The translations under genes were made by a program, and so were the position numbers. The notes under the pieces are model-generated. The model was not told where the DNA came from. It saw only the letters and a program-made list of their open reading frames with translations, and did not search any database. Below, piece after piece: positions 16,583-25,766 of a stretch of 64,000 nt of DNA (positions are counted from its first letter, which is position 1; the number at the start of each line of letters is the position of its first letter). The stretch comes from an uncultured Flavobacteriaceae bacterium (GTDB lineage Bacteria; Bacteroidota; Bacteroidia; Flavobacteriales; Flavobacteriaceae), in contig CANMSN010000004.1 in NCBI GenBank assembly GCA_947500585.1, forward strand, positions 1-64,000. Reading direction: 5' to 3'.

Positions 16583-17077
16583 ATGACAAAAATATTATTA
16601 CTCTCTGACACACATAGTTATATTGATGATGATATTTTAAAATATGTAAAACTAGTTGATGAAGTTTGGCATGCTGGCGATATTGGCGATTTAAAAGTAA
16701 CCGATGCTATAAAAAACCTGAAACCCTTACGTGGTGTTTATGGTAATATTGACGATGCTCAAATTCGTGTTGAGTTTCCTGAGCATAATCGTTTTAAATG
16801 TGAAGATGTTGATGTTTGGATGACTCACATTGGCGGTTACCCAAAAGCTTACAATGTTAGAGTTCGTGATGAAATAAGATTAAACCCACCGAAACTTTTT
16901 ATTTGTGGGCATTCACATATTTTAAAGGTCATGCCCGATAAAAAATTGCATTTATTACATATGAACCCAGGAGCTGTTGGCAAACACGGTTTTCATAAAA
17001 CACGAACCATGTTACGTTTTACGATTGATGGCAGTAAAATTGATAATTTGGAAGTTATAGAGTTTAAAAAACGATAA
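16583..17077 (+). CDS. YfcE/MJ0936-type metallophosphoesterase
   Basis: A 164-residue calcineurin-fold phosphodiesterase. Metal ligands are visible in order: SDTH (D9, H11), HAGDIGD, GNIDD, MTHIGG and CGHSHIL. The length fits the small single-domain YfcE family, which cleaves phosphodiesters such as bis-p-nitrophenyl phosphate in vitro; the natural substrate is unsettled. It is a single gene, divergent from truA, with a terminator right after its stop. Confidence 0.9.
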   Translation: MTKILLLSDTHSYIDDDILKYVKLVDEVWHAGDIGDLKVTDAIKNLKPLRGVYGNIDDAQIRVEFPEHNRFKCEDVDVWMTHIGGYPKAYNVRVRDEIRLNPPKLFICGHSHILKVMPDKKLHLLHMNPGAVGKHGFHKTRTMLRFTIDGSKIDNLEVIEFKKR

Positions 17078-17080
17078 TAA

Positions 17081-17109
17081 AAAAACCCAAAGCTTTCGCT
17101 CTGGGTTTT
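17081..17109. terminator. Bidirectional terminator between phosphoesterase and DUF4293 genes
   Basis: Arms AAAACCCAAAGC (82-93) and GCTCTGGGTTTT (98-109) pair with one mismatch around a TTTC loop. The A run on the left and T run on the right serve the two convergent genes. Confidence 0.8.
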
Positions 17110-17139
17110 ACGCACTAATACTACTAAGATATTAGGTTT

Positions 17140-17550
17140 TTATCGTAATCGATCTACAGATTTTACAAGATCTTCATCCTTCTTGATGGCCTTATTGGCT
17201 AAAGCCAAAAACACGATAGAAACAATAGGAAGAAGCATCCCAATACCTTTCTCAGAAACCGCCGTTTCTCCAGATATGTTTAGAGATTGATATACAAAAA
17301 ATCCTAGTAAAAAAAAGTTTAATATGATGTTAAGACGCCCCAACATAAATTGAGACTTCCTGTTTTTGTATCTAAATATGGATATGATTGATAATAATGC
17401 AGAAGCAAAAAAAGCTCCAAAAACATAAATATTATCATCAGCAAATACTTTTAAATCTTCAGATGTAGCGTATAACTCAAATACATAAATTAAACCTGCA
17501 GAAACTCCCGCAGCTATTAAAAGATATATAGTTTGAATACGTTGTAACAT
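17140..17550 (-). CDS. DUF4293-family membrane protein
   Basis: A 136-residue protein with four membrane helices: MLQRIQTIYLLIAAGVSAG at the N-terminus (the typical DUF4293 opening), then segments at about 40-60, 72-90 and 100-120, and a charged C-terminal tail. Conserved beside rho in Flavobacteriaceae. Function unknown. A -7 element lies 23 bp upstream. Confidence 0.82.
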   Translation of the reverse strand: MLQRIQTIYLLIAAGVSAGLIYVFELYATSEDLKVFADDNIYVFGAFFASALLSIISIFRYKNRKSQFMLGRLNIILNFFLLGFFVYQSLNISGETAVSEKGIGMLLPIVSIVFLALANKAIKKDEDLVKSVDRLR

Positions 17551-17572
17551 TATATTTTGAAAATCTAGACCG

Positions 17573-17580
17573 CAAAAATA
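17573..17580 (-). promoter_or_regulatory. -7 promoter element for DUF4293 gene
   Basis: The minus strand reads TATTTTTG, a perfect TAnnTTTG match 23 bp before the ATG at 17550. Confidence 0.6.
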
Positions 17581-17736
17581 ATGGAATTAATGCTAAAAAT
17601 TAAAATAAAGTTGTATAATTGCAGTAATATTTCTCAACGACCGTAATAACAGGTTGTTAATTCTTCAGAATAAAAATCAATTTTTTTTCAGAATAACTCA
17701 AGTTTATATTCAAAATAAAATATTCGATAAACATAA

Positions 17737-19392
17737 ATGTTTGAAATTTCACAATTAAAAGAAAAGAAGCTCGCTGATTTACAGGAGATTGCTAAAAAAT
17801 TGAACGTCCCAAAATACCGTTCATTAAAAAAGTTAGACTTAGTCTACCAAATTTTAGATCAACAAGCTGCAGACCCAACAGTTGTCAAAGCAGTTGTTAC
17901 GCCTACTGAAGCTGAAGCAGAAAAAACGCCTGTAGCTAAAAAACCTAGACAGCGTGTACAAAAACCTGCGAAAAACGATACTAAACCCGTAGAAGAAAAT
18001 AACGCTCCTAAAATAGATTTTCCTCCAACAGAGGAGAAAACACAAGCTACTCCTACGCAAGCACCTGCTGTTAACGAAACTAAAGAAAATAAACCACAAC
18101 ATAAACCTAACCCTAGACCTAAGTCTAATAACGACAGACAGCCTAGAGAGGCGCAAAAGTCACATCAAAAGAGAGACAATAATCAAAATAAAAATCAGCA
18201 TAAAAACCAAAAAAATGGTAATGTTGATAGCGGTAATAAAGATAGCCGAAACCGTTATCGTGAACCAGATTTTGAATTTGATGCCATTATTGAAAGTGAA
18301 GGTGTTTTAGATATTATGCAAGATGGCTATGGTTTTTTACGTTCATCAGATTATAATTATTTATCATCACCTGATGATATTTATGTATCACAATCACAAA
18401 TTAGATTATTTGGACTAAAAACAGGAGATACTGTTTTAGGACATGTACGTCCACCAAAAGAAGGTGAAAAATATTTCCCTTTAATAAAGGTTAGTAAAAT
18501 TAATGGACAAAATCCAAATGTGGTAAGAGACCGTGTATCTTTCGAACATTTAACGCCATTATTTCCGCAAGAGAAATTCAATTTAGCAGAACGCCAAAGT
18601 ACTATTTCAACTAGAATTATGGACTTGTTCTCTCCCATTGGGAAAGGTCAACGTGGCATGATTGTATCACAACCAAAAACTGGTAAAACCATGTTACTAA
18701 AGGATGTTGCTAACGCTATTGCAGCAAATCATCCTGAAGTTTATCAAATGGTTTTATTAATTGATGAGCGCCCTGAAGAGGTTACAGACATGCAACGTAA
18801 TGTTCGAGGTGAAGTTATTGCTTCTACATTTGATAAAGAAGCTCATGAGCATGTAAAAATTGCTAATATTGTTCTTGAAAAAGCAAAACGATTAGTAGAA
18901 TGTGGGCATGATGTGGTTATTCTTTTAGATTCAATAACCCGTCTAGCCAGAGCTTACAATACGGTACAGCCTGCATCTGGTAAAATATTATCTGGTGGTG
19001 TAGATGCTAATGCTTTACACAAACCAAAACGTTTTTTTGGTGCTGCTCGTAATATTGAAAATGGAGGTTCGTTAACCATTATTGCCACAGCACTTACTGA
19101 AACAGGTTCTAAAATGGATGAAGTCATTTTTGAAGAGTTTAAAGGAACTGGTAATATGGAACTTCAATTAGATCGTAAGATATCTAACCGTAGAATTTTC
19201 CCTGCTATCGATTTAACATCATCAAGTACGCGTCGTGACGATATTCTATTGGACGAAAACACCATACAACGCATGTGGGTAATGCGAAAATACCTTGCCG
19301 ACATGAACCCTGTTGAAGCTATGGAATTTATTAACGAACGCTTTAAACAAACAAGAAATAACGAAGAATTTCTATTATCCATGAATGGATAA
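17737..19392 (+). CDS. rho: Transcription termination factor Rho with long N-terminal insertion
   Basis: A 551-residue RNA-dependent ATPase that ends transcripts. Order: Rho_N SAP-like helices (1-45), a 120-residue low-complexity insertion rich in Lys, Asn, Gln and Pro (about 50-175), the cold-shock-like RNA-binding domain ([20 protein letters not shown]), then the ATPase core with Walker A SQPKTGKT, Walker [16 protein letters not shown] and SGGVDANAL (Q-loop region). The insertion is common in Bacteroidota. The 186-bp leader contains TAACA-GGT-TGTTA near 17649. A strong terminator follows 22 bp after the stop. Confidence 0.97.
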   Translation: MFEISQLKEKKLADLQEIAKKLNVPKYRSLKKLDLVYQILDQQAADPTVVKAVVTPTEAEAEKTPVAKKPRQRVQKPAKNDTKPVEENNAPKIDFPPTEEKTQATPTQAPAVNETKENKPQHKPNPRPKSNNDRQPREAQKSHQKRDNNQNKNQHKNQKNGNVDSGNKDSRNRYREPDFEFDAIIESEGVLDIMQDGYGFLRSSDYNYLSSPDDIYVSQSQIRLFGLKTGDTVLGHVRPPKEGEKYFPLIKVSKINGQNPNVVRDRVSFEHLTPLFPQEKFNLAERQSTISTRIMDLFSPIGKGQRGMIVSQPKTGKTMLLKDVANAIAANHPEVYQMVLLIDERPEEVTDMQRNVRGEVIASTFDKEAHEHVKIANIVLEKAKRLVECGHDVVILLDSITRLARAYNTVQPASGKILSGGVDANALHKPKRFFGAARNIENGGSLTIIATALTETGSKMDEVIFEEFKGTGNMELQLDRKISNRRIFPAIDLTSSSTRRDDILLDENTIQRMWVMRKYLADMNPVEAMEFINERFKQTRNNEEFLLSMNG

Positions 19393-19414
19393 ACAACTAA
19401 ATAAACATTAAACC

Positions 19415-19448
19415 AAAAAGCCTTAACATTAATTTGTTAAGGCTTTTT
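19415..19448 (+). terminator. Rho gene terminator, 14-bp perfect stem
   Basis: Arms 19415-19428 and 19435-19448 are exact complements with a 6-base loop, and a T run closes the right arm. It ends the rho transcript and may serve the convergent gene at 19476 too. Confidence 0.88.
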
Positions 19449-19475
19449 ATTATAATGTGAGCTTAAGGCTATAAA

Positions 19476-19838
19476 TTAATAGGCTAGCAAAAGGTCTCTA
19501 TACTCTCTTAAATCAGAAATATTGCCTTTGTTTTTCAAGTTTTTCATAAGCGCTATTAAATACTTAAGGCTTTCCACGGGAGAATCTAAATCATTTTCTT
19601 CAATAGAATCTGCTTCATCCAAAGGCTCATCATCTAACATAGGTATAAGAAATGTGTCATTTTCCTCGATATGCTCGTAAGTAAATCTAAGTACTTTAAC
19701 AACTAGTGGTACTTGCTCTTCTAAAGCATATGCTCTTAATGTTTTAATGTCATCAACTAATGCTCCAGAATTGATACCAGTTTTATCAAGATTATCTATA
19801 ATTTTGTCGATTAATTTATTTGCGTCTTTATTTTCCAA
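19476..19838 (-). CDS. Conserved hypothetical acidic protein
   Basis: A 120-residue soluble protein, strongly acidic in the middle (ENDTFLIPMLDDEPLDEADS), otherwise mostly helical. No signal peptide, membrane segment or known motif. A TAAATTTG -7 element lies 38 bp before its ATG, which supports expression as a single gene. The frame sits between rho and rpsT, a stable core neighbourhood. Function unknown. Confidence 0.75.
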   Translation of the reverse strand: MENKDANKLIDKIIDNLDKTGINSGALVDDIKTLRAYALEEQVPLVVKVLRFTYEHIEENDTFLIPMLDDEPLDEADSIEENDLDSPVESLKYLIALMKNLKNKGNISDLREYRDLLLAY

Positions 19839-19875
19839 AGGAATACTATTAAAAATGAATAACTAATTATTGTTG

Positions 19876-19883
19876 CAAATTTA
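19876..19883 (-). promoter_or_regulatory. -7 promoter element for the 19.5-kb hypothetical gene
   Basis: The minus strand reads TAAATTTG, matching TAnnTTTG, 38 bp before the ATG at 19838. Confidence 0.55.
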
Positions 19884-19965
19884 TATTTTTAAAAAAGAAA
19901 TAAGGTCTCTTTTTTACTATTTAAGTGATTTTTTTTCTTCAATTAAAAAAAAGAATAAATTCACA

Positions 19966-19995
19966 AAAAAAGCCTCTCATTTTTGAGAAGCTTTT
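19966..19995 (-). terminator. rpsT terminator hairpin
   Basis: AAAAGCCTCTCA pairs with TGAGAAGCTTTT with one mismatch around a TTTT loop; the A run on the plus strand is a T run for the minus-strand rpsT transcript. Confidence 0.75.
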
Positions 19996-20020
19996 AAATA
20001 TTTTAAACTTTAAATTATAA

Positions 20021-20272
20021 TTAAAGTGCAGCAACGTGTTTCGCTAAACCTGATTTTAGGTTAGCCGCTTTGTTAGCATGTATAATATTTTTCTTAGCTA
20101 ATCTATCTAACATAGAAACAACTGAAGGAAACATTTTTTCAGCTTCTTTCTTATCAGTTAACTCACGTAATTTTTTAATAGCATTACGAGTTGTTTTGTG
20201 CTGATATTTGTTTACTAATCTTTTAGATTCGTTACTTCTAATTCTTTTTAACGCTGACTTGTGATTTGCCAT
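20021..20272 (-). CDS. rpsT: 30S ribosomal protein S20
   Basis: An 83-residue basic helical protein of the small subunit. [19 protein letters not shown] at the N-terminus and [19 protein letters not shown] at the C-terminus are classic S20 lines. It lies 25 bp downstream of tRNA-Glu on the same strand with no promoter motif seen between them, so the two are probably transcribed together. Confidence 0.97.
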   Translation of the reverse strand: MANHKSALKRIRSNESKRLVNKYQHKTTRNAIKKLRELTDKKEAEKMFPSVVSMLDRLAKKNIIHANKAANLKSGLAKHVAAL

Positions 20273-20297
20273 TTTGCTTTTCTTAATTTTTTTATTG

Positions 20298-20369
20298 TAG
20301 CCCGTAGGGGAATCGAACCCCTCTTACCAGGATGAAAACCTGGCGTCCTAGCCGATAGACGAACGGGCC
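20298..20369 (-). tRNA. tRNA-Glu (anticodon TTC)
   Basis: On the minus strand the acceptor stem GGCCCGT pairs with ACGGGCT (one G-U pair), with discriminator A. The anticodon stem CCAGG / CCTGG encloses the loop TTTTCAT, so the anticodon is TTC. The T arm is GAGGGGTTCGATTCCCCT. It is 72 nt and CCA is not encoded. Confidence 0.95.
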
Positions 20370-20454
20370 ATTTGTTTTTCAGTGCAAGTTTAAATTATTA
20401 ATAACTTAAACTATAATACCTTTCAAATAACTTACAACGTTTCCATTGCGGATG

Positions 20455-20462
20455 CAAAAATA
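20455..20462 (-). promoter_or_regulatory. -7 promoter element for tRNA-Glu and rpsT
   Basis: The minus strand reads TATTTTTG with a TTG 19 bp upstream, fitting the -33/-7 spacing of Bacteroidota promoters. It is 85 bp before the tRNA 5' end. Confidence 0.65.
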
Positions 20463-20517
20463 CAACTATTTTTAAATGTTGCAAGTGCTATATAATCTTT
20501 TTTTAAAAAAAATTGTA

Positions 20518-21996
20518 TTAGTATGCTTTTGCGAACAATACTCTACGTTTTGAAGGATTTCCAGTGTATACACAAACCCCTTCTTCTTCCTTTCCATCAA
20601 GAGGAATACATCTAATGGTAGCTTTAGTCAATTCTTTTATTTTATCTTCGGTTTCATTAGTGCCATCCCAATGCGCAGAAATAAAACCTGTTTTTGTTTC
20701 TAAAGTAGTTTTAAAAGCTTCAAAAGTATCCACTTCGGTTATGTGAGTATTTCTAAAATCTAGAGCCTTATCAAATAAATATTTTTGGATATCAGCTAAT
20801 AGTCCTTCTATTTTCTCAGTTAGTGCTTCTAAAGCGACTACTTCCTTAGTCAACGTATCACGTCGTGCCAATTCTACGGTTCCATTTGCTAAATCTCTAG
20901 CACCAATAGCTATTCGTAATGGTACACCTTGTAGTTCGTGTTGTGCAAATTTTGCACCTGGTCTGTGCGTAGTTCTATTATCAAATTTAACAGTTATATT
21001 TTTGGCTCTTAAATCTTTTATAATACCATTCGCTACTTCCGTAATAGCATTTAAATCTTCTTCACTCTTATATATAGGAACTATAACGACTTGATTTGGC
21101 GCTAAACTTGGTGGTAAAACTAACCCATTATCATCACTGTGAGTCATGATTAACGCACCCATTAATCGTGTTGAAACGCCCCAAGATGTAGCCCAAACAT
21201 AATCTTGCTTGCCTTCTTTATTAGCAAACTTAACATCAAATGCTTTCGCGAAATTCTGTCCTAAAAAGTGTGAAGTCCCTGCTTGTAGAGCTTTCCCGTC
21301 TTGCATTAAGGCTTCAATACAAAATGTTTCTTCTGCACCTGCAAAACGCTCGCTCTCTGTTTTTACACCTTGTATAACGGGTATAGCCATAAAATTTTCA
21401 ACAAACGTAGCATATACATTGTTCATTAACTTAGCTTCTGTTAAAGCTTCTGTTTTTGTTTCGTGTGCCGTATGTCCTTCTTGCCACAAAAACTCTGCTG
21501 TACGCAAAAATAATCGTGTACGCATTTCCCAGCGCACCACATTGGCCCACTGGTTTATTAAAATTGGCAAATCTCTGTAAGACTGAATCCATCCTCTATA
21601 TGTGTTCCAAATAATAGCCTCGCTAGTTGGTCTTACAATTAATTCTTCTTCTAATTTCGCTTCAGGATCTACTCTTAATTTTCCTGGTTTATCTGGATCG
21701 TTTTGTAATCTATAATGTGTAACAATGGCACATTCTTTGGCAAAACCTTCAGCATTTTTTTCTTCAGCTTCAAATAAACTTTTAGGTACAAAAAGTGGAA
21801 AATATGCGTTTTGATGCCCTGTTTCTTTAAACATCTTATCTAATTCTGCCTGCATTTTCTCCCAAATAGCATAACCATAAGGTTTAATTACCATACATCC
21901 TCTAACTGCTGAATTCTCTGCGAGGTCAGCTTTAACAACCAATTCGTTATACCATTTTGAATAATCTTCTGCTCTACTGGTAAGTTTTTTGCTCAT
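20518..21996 (-). CDS. proS: Prolyl-tRNA synthetase, short archaeal/eukaryotic-like type
   Basis: A 492-residue class II synthetase that charges tRNA-Pro. Motif-bearing lines include [18 protein letters not shown] at the N-terminus, [17 protein letters not shown] (motif 1 region), [20 protein letters not shown] (motif 2) and [12 protein letters not shown] (motif 3). It lacks the large editing insertion of E. coli-type ProRS and has the C-terminal extension ending in Tyr that marks the archaeal-like type. I use the ATG at 21996 (MSKKLTSR); an in-frame TTG six codons upstream is poor. Confidence 0.95.
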   Translation of the reverse strand: MSKKLTSRAEDYSKWYNELVVKADLAENSAVRGCMVIKPYGYAIWEKMQAELDKMFKETGHQNAYFPLFVPKSLFEAEEKNAEGFAKECAIVTHYRLQNDPDKPGKLRVDPEAKLEEELIVRPTSEAIIWNTYRGWIQSYRDLPILINQWANVVRWEMRTRLFLRTAEFLWQEGHTAHETKTEALTEAKLMNNVYATFVENFMAIPVIQGVKTESERFAGAEETFCIEALMQDGKALQAGTSHFLGQNFAKAFDVKFANKEGKQDYVWATSWGVSTRLMGALIMTHSDDNGLVLPPSLAPNQVVIVPIYKSEEDLNAITEVANGIIKDLRAKNITVKFDNRTTHRPGAKFAQHELQGVPLRIAIGARDLANGTVELARRDTLTKEVVALEALTEKIEGLLADIQKYLFDKALDFRNTHITEVDTFEAFKTTLETKTGFISAHWDGTNETEDKIKELTKATIRCIPLDGKEEEGVCVYTGNPSKRRVLFAKAY

Positions 21997-22059
21997 ACTA
22001 ATGTTTTGGCACAAATATTGTGACTATGTTAAATAAAAAAATAGTTGAGCAAAACTAAC

Positions 22060-22067
22060 TATTTTTG
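22060..22067 (+). promoter_or_regulatory. -7 promoter element for the Gly/Trp-rich lipoprotein
   Basis: TATTTTTG, a perfect TAnnTTTG match, 28 bp before the ATG at 22096; this argues against the longer in-frame start at 22045. Confidence 0.65.
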
Positions 22068-22095
22068 TTATGTCCAACAATTAAAATCTAGAGAT

Positions 22096-23328
22096 ATGCA
22101 ATTTAACAGCTACTTAAAACGAAAAATACCATACTTAGCAATTTTTGCTTTAGTATTTGGTTTATCATCTTGTGGCTCATATCAATACGTTGGTGTTGAT
22201 AATGATGGTATTTATGGAGACACTCCTATTACAATAACTGAAACCAATCAAGGTACCACAGTAGAAATACCAAATAATTCAAACAGTGATTACTATCAAA
22301 ACTATTTTAGAAATAAATCTATGGAATATGATAGTATGACCAATAATGGTGAAATATTTACCGATATAGATTCATACGAAGGCAACAACTATATTGAAAA
22401 CGACTCCTTAGTAAATTCAAATGATTACATAGGATATGCTGGCTGGGGACAAGATAGTAATAACGTAACAATAAACTATATAGACAACGGTTGGAATAAC
22501 TGGGGTTGGAACGGTGGTTTTGGTTGGGGATGGAATGATCCTTTCTGGGGCGGTGGCTTTGGCTGGGGCGGTTGGAACAACTGGGGTTGGAACCGATGGA
22601 ACAATTGGGGCTGGAATCGTGGCTTTGGCTGGGGATGGAATGATCCTTTCTGGGGCGGTGGCTTTGGTTGGGGCGGAGGCTTCTATGGAGGAGGCTGGGG
22701 CTGGAATAATGGCTGGGGCTGGAACAATGGTTTTAGAAATAATAGAGGCTTTTACAATGGTAGAAATGCATCTTTTAGCGCAAGCAGAAGAGGTAGTTAT
22801 GCATCTTTAAATAATAGAAATTTAACCAGTAGATCTAATAATCTTAATAGAAGAAGTAGTGTTTCTACAACTTCACGGAGTGCTAATGCAACTTCTAAAT
22901 ATAACACAACAACTAGGAGAAGCACGTCCAGTATAGCTAATAATACACGATCTAGTATAAATGGTAACACCGTTAGAAGAAGCACCAATGCTTCTACTGC
23001 GACTAGAAATTACAATCCTAGAACAAGTTCAGGTAACAGTACGGTGCGAAGAAGCTCTTCAGTAAGAACACCTTCTGCAAACTCAACTTCAAGGTCTTCT
23101 TCATCAAATGTAAGACGTAGTTCAACGTATACACCTTCTAACAGTAGCAGAAGTTCTAGTTATAATTCTTCTAGGTCTTCATCTTCAAGAAGTTCAACTT
23201 ATACACCAAGTAGAAGTAGTTCTTCAAGTTCTAGTTCAGCTAGATCTTCAAGTAGCAGTAGCAGAAGCTCTGGTGGAAGTTCAAGGAGCTCTGGTGGAAG
23301 TTCAAGAAGTTCTGGAGGTCGTAGATAG
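22096..23328 (+). CDS. Low-complexity lipoprotein: Gly/Trp repeats and Ser/Arg tail
   Basis: A 410-residue protein. Lipobox LSSCGSYQY near residue 25 marks it as a lipoprotein. Residues about 135-215 are Gly/Trp/Asn/Phe rich and contain a 35-residue in-frame duplication (NDPFWGGGFGWGG occurs twice, 105 bp apart). From about 235 to the end it is Ser/Arg/Thr rich, closing with SSRSSGG repeats. The tail is very basic for a cell-surface protein. It lies 33 bp before the OMPP1 gene and may share its transcript. No known domain; a structural or adhesive envelope role is a guess. Confidence 0.8.
   Translation: MQFNSYLKRKIPYLAIFALVFGLSSCGSYQYVGVDNDGIYGDTPITITETNQGTTVEIPNNSNSDYYQNYFRNKSMEYDSMTNNGEIFTDIDSYEGNNYIENDSLVNSNDYIGYAGWGQDSNNVTINYIDNGWNNWGWNGGFGWGWNDPFWGGGFGWGGWNNWGWNRWNNWGWNRGFGWGWNDPFWGGGFGWGGGFYGGGWGWNNGWGWNNGFRNNRGFYNGRNASFSASRRGSYASLNNRNLTSRSNNLNRRSSVSTTSRSANATSKYNTTTRRSTSSIANNTRSSINGNTVRRSTNASTATRNYNPRTSSGNSTVRRSSSVRTPSANSTSRSSSSNVRRSSTYTPSNSSRSSSYNSSRSSSSRSSTYTPSRSSSSSSSSARSSSSSSRSSGGSSRSSGGSSRSSGGRR
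22515..22676 (+). repeat. In-frame 105-bp direct duplication inside the lipoprotein gene
   Basis: Two nearly identical segments of about 56 bp (22515-22571 and 22621-22676) encode GFGWGWNDPFWGGGFGWGG. The spacing of 105 bp is 35 codons, so the reading frame is kept. Confidence 0.85.
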
Positions 23329-23361
23329 AAATAAAACATTTAAAACATAAAAAAACTAAAT

Positions 23362-24885
23362 ATGAAGAAGTTAAGTTTTCTATTCATAGGCATATTTTCT
23401 ATGTCCGTAATATACGCTCAAGATATTTCTGATGCGCTAAGATATTCTCAAAATGAAATTCAAGGAACAGCTAGATTTAGAGCATTAAGCGGAGCATTCG
23501 GCGCATTAGGTGGCGATATGAGTGCCGTTAGCGCAAACCCAGCAGGTTCAGCGGTTTTTAGTCAAAGTCACGCGTCTTTTACATTATCAAATTTAGATAC
23601 TGAAAACAATACGCAATATTTTAATGGTCTAGGAACATCAAACGAATCGAACTTTGATATTAACCAAGGTGGTGCTGTATTTGTTTTTGCGAATCGCAAT
23701 TCAAATTCGCCTTGGAAAAAATTTACATTAGGTATTGCTTACGAGAGAACAAATAATTTTGATGATAATTGGTTTGCTTTTGGTACTAATACAAATGACG
23801 ATGGTCAGTTCAGTAATTCTATAGCAAGTTATTTTTATGATTATGCTGATGGAGTTAGATTAGATGAAATATCTGCTCTACCTGGTGAATCATTATCAGA
23901 CGCCTATAGAGATATTGGAGCTATTTACGGTTTTGCTAACCAGCAAGCTTTTTTAGGATTTGAATCCTTTATTCTTGAACCTGATGATATTAATAACGAT
24001 GCCAATACATTTTACTCTTCGAATGTTTCTCCAGGTAATTTTGACCACGATTACTCTTATCTGGCAACAGGATTCAACGGCAAAATAACATTTAATCTTG
24101 CAACTCAATATGAAGATAATTTGTACCTAGGCTTAAACCTAAATTCTCATTTTATTGATTATGAGAGATCTACACTATTATTCGAAGACAACGCAAATGC
24201 TGGGTCACGAGTAGATTTTGTAGAATTTGAAAATAATTTATTCACTAGAGGTAACGGATTCTCTTTTCAACTTGGTGGTATTTTAAAATTAAGTAATGAG
24301 TTTAGAGTTGGCTTAACTTACGATTCTCCAATATGGTACAATATTGAAGAAGAAACTTCTCAATATTTAGCAACTGATGGCTTAGATGGATTTGCTGAGA
24401 TTAATCCTCAAGTAGTAAACATTTACCCAAGCTACAGATTACAAACACCATCAAAAGTTACAGGTAGTTTAGCTTATGTATTTGCAAAACAAGGACTGAT
24501 TAGTTTTGATTATTCTATTAAAGATTATAGCAAAACTGAATTTAGACCAAATGCAGATTTCACAACACTAAATAACGATATTAGTAATATTTTAACTAGT
24601 GCAGCTACGTATAAAATAGGTGGCGAATATAAAGTAAAACAGATTAGTTTTAGAGGTGGTTATCGTTTTGAAGAGAGTCCGTATGTAAACGGATTTACGA
24701 TAGGCGATTTAACAGGTTACTCACTTGGACTTGGTTACAATTTTGGGAACACCAGACTAGATGTAACTTATGATAGTTGGAACAGAACTGACGAAACACC
24801 TTTATATAACGTTGGGTTAATTGATACTGCGACTATAGATAGAACAAACTCAAACTTAACACTATCCTTAAGTTTTAATATTTAA
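23362..24885 (+). CDS. OMPP1/FadL/TodX-type outer-membrane transport protein
   Basis: A 507-residue outer-membrane beta barrel. Signal peptide 1-19 (ends IYAQ). The mature N-terminus carries RFRALSGAFGALGGDMSAVSANPAGSAVF, split here as RALSGAFGALGGDMSAV and SANPAGSAVF, the FadL/OMPP1 signature. Aromatic-rich barrel strands follow, and the last strand ends LTLSLSFNI. The family passes hydrophobic compounds such as fatty acids. The preceding lipoprotein may be its partner. Substrate unknown. A 13-bp hairpin terminator follows. Confidence 0.9.
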   Translation: MKKLSFLFIGIFSMSVIYAQDISDALRYSQNEIQGTARFRALSGAFGALGGDMSAVSANPAGSAVFSQSHASFTLSNLDTENNTQYFNGLGTSNESNFDINQGGAVFVFANRNSNSPWKKFTLGIAYERTNNFDDNWFAFGTNTNDDGQFSNSIASYFYDYADGVRLDEISALPGESLSDAYRDIGAIYGFANQQAFLGFESFILEPDDINNDANTFYSSNVSPGNFDHDYSYLATGFNGKITFNLATQYEDNLYLGLNLNSHFIDYERSTLLFEDNANAGSRVDFVEFENNLFTRGNGFSFQLGGILKLSNEFRVGLTYDSPIWYNIEEETSQYLATDGLDGFAEINPQVVNIYPSYRLQTPSKVTGSLAYVFAKQGLISFDYSIKDYSKTEFRPNADFTTLNNDISNILTSAATYKIGGEYKVKQISFRGGYRFEESPYVNGFTIGDLTGYSLGLGYNFGNTRLDVTYDSWNRTDETPLYNVGLIDTATIDRTNSNLTLSLSFNI

Positions 24886-24908
24886 AAAATAAATACATAT
24901 TTTTTTTC

Positions 24909-24942
24909 AAAAAGCTTGAACCCATAAAAGTTCAAGCTTTTT
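24909..24942 (+). terminator. OMPP1 gene terminator, 13-bp perfect stem
   Basis: Arms 24909-24921 and 24930-24942 are exact complements with an 8-base loop; the right arm ends in a T run. Confidence 0.88.
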
Positions 24943-25025
24943 AATGTAAATAAATTCGAAAAACGCAGACAAATACAACAAAATTAATTGTTTGCTAAGA
25001 TAAAACATAAGAAAAGTGTTTTGCT

Positions 25026-25033
25026 TATCTTTG
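25026..25033 (+). promoter_or_regulatory. -7 promoter element for folE
   Basis: TATCTTTG matches TAnnTTTG, 25 bp before the folE ATG at 25059. Confidence 0.65.
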
Positions 25034-25058
25034 CAGCCTAAAACCTGATTTTTTACAT

Positions 25059-25736
25059 ATGAAATTTGGAAATAACTTAGAAGATTTTGAATCATTGGGA
25101 GATGACCATATAAGCACATCATCAAACACGCCAATGCGTAATGATGCATTCAAATTAACTAACGAAGAGAAAATAGACATTATTAAAGATGATGTGCGCC
25201 ACATCATGGAAACATTAGGTCTTGATTTAACAGATGATAGCTTAAGTGGCACACCAAACCGTGTTGCAAAAATGTTTGTAAAAGAAATTTTTGGAGGTTT
25301 AAATCCTGATAAAAAACCAAGTGCTTCCACTTTTGAGAACAAATATAAGTATGGCGAAATGCTTGTTGAAAAAAACATTACGGTGTATTCAACTTGCGAA
25401 CATCATTTATTACCAATTGTAGGTAAAGCGCATATAGCTTATATTTCTAATGGCACTGTAGTAGGGTTGTCAAAAATGAATCGCATTGTTGATTATTTTG
25501 CCAAACGCCCGCAAGTACAAGAACGTTTAACGATTCAGGTTGTTAAAGAACTTCAAGAGGTTTTAAACACTCAAGACGTTGCTTGTGTTATTGATGCTAA
25601 ACATTTATGTGTAAATTCAAGAGGTATTAGAGATATTGAAAGTAGCACAGTAACTTCAGAATTCGGTGGAAAGTTTAAGGACAAAGCCGTGAGACGCGAA
25701 TTTTTAGATTACATAAAATTAGATACCAAGTTCTAA
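25059..25736 (+). CDS. folE: GTP cyclohydrolase I (FolE type)
   Basis: A 225-residue enzyme making 7,8-dihydroneopterin triphosphate from GTP, first step of folate/pterin synthesis. Zinc and active-site lines are present: TCEHHLLPIVGKAHI (Cys and His ligands), KMNRIVDYFAKRPQVQERL, and KHLCVNSRG. The first 30 residues are a variable tail. 30 bp before cysS, so the two may be co-transcribed. Confidence 0.96.
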   Translation: MKFGNNLEDFESLGDDHISTSSNTPMRNDAFKLTNEEKIDIIKDDVRHIMETLGLDLTDDSLSGTPNRVAKMFVKEIFGGLNPDKKPSASTFENKYKYGEMLVEKNITVYSTCEHHLLPIVGKAHIAYISNGTVVGLSKMNRIVDYFAKRPQVQERLTIQVVKELQEVLNTQDVACVIDAKHLCVNSRGIRDIESSTVTSEFGGKFKDKAVRREFLDYIKLDTKF

Positions 25737-25766
25737 TCTATTATTCAAAAACCCAATCAACCAGGA

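Noticed and set aside
20518-22014. Longer proS start (TTG at 22014)
   Set aside because: The ATG at 21996 gives the usual N-terminus; the extra six residues fit nothing.
22514-22810. Open frame of 98 codons on the plus strand
   Set aside because: Shadow of the Gly/Trp-rich lipoprotein; the repeat composition keeps other frames open by chance.
25025-25378. Minus-strand open frame of 117 codons
   Set aside because: Lies antisense to folE, whose motifs and promoter are clear.
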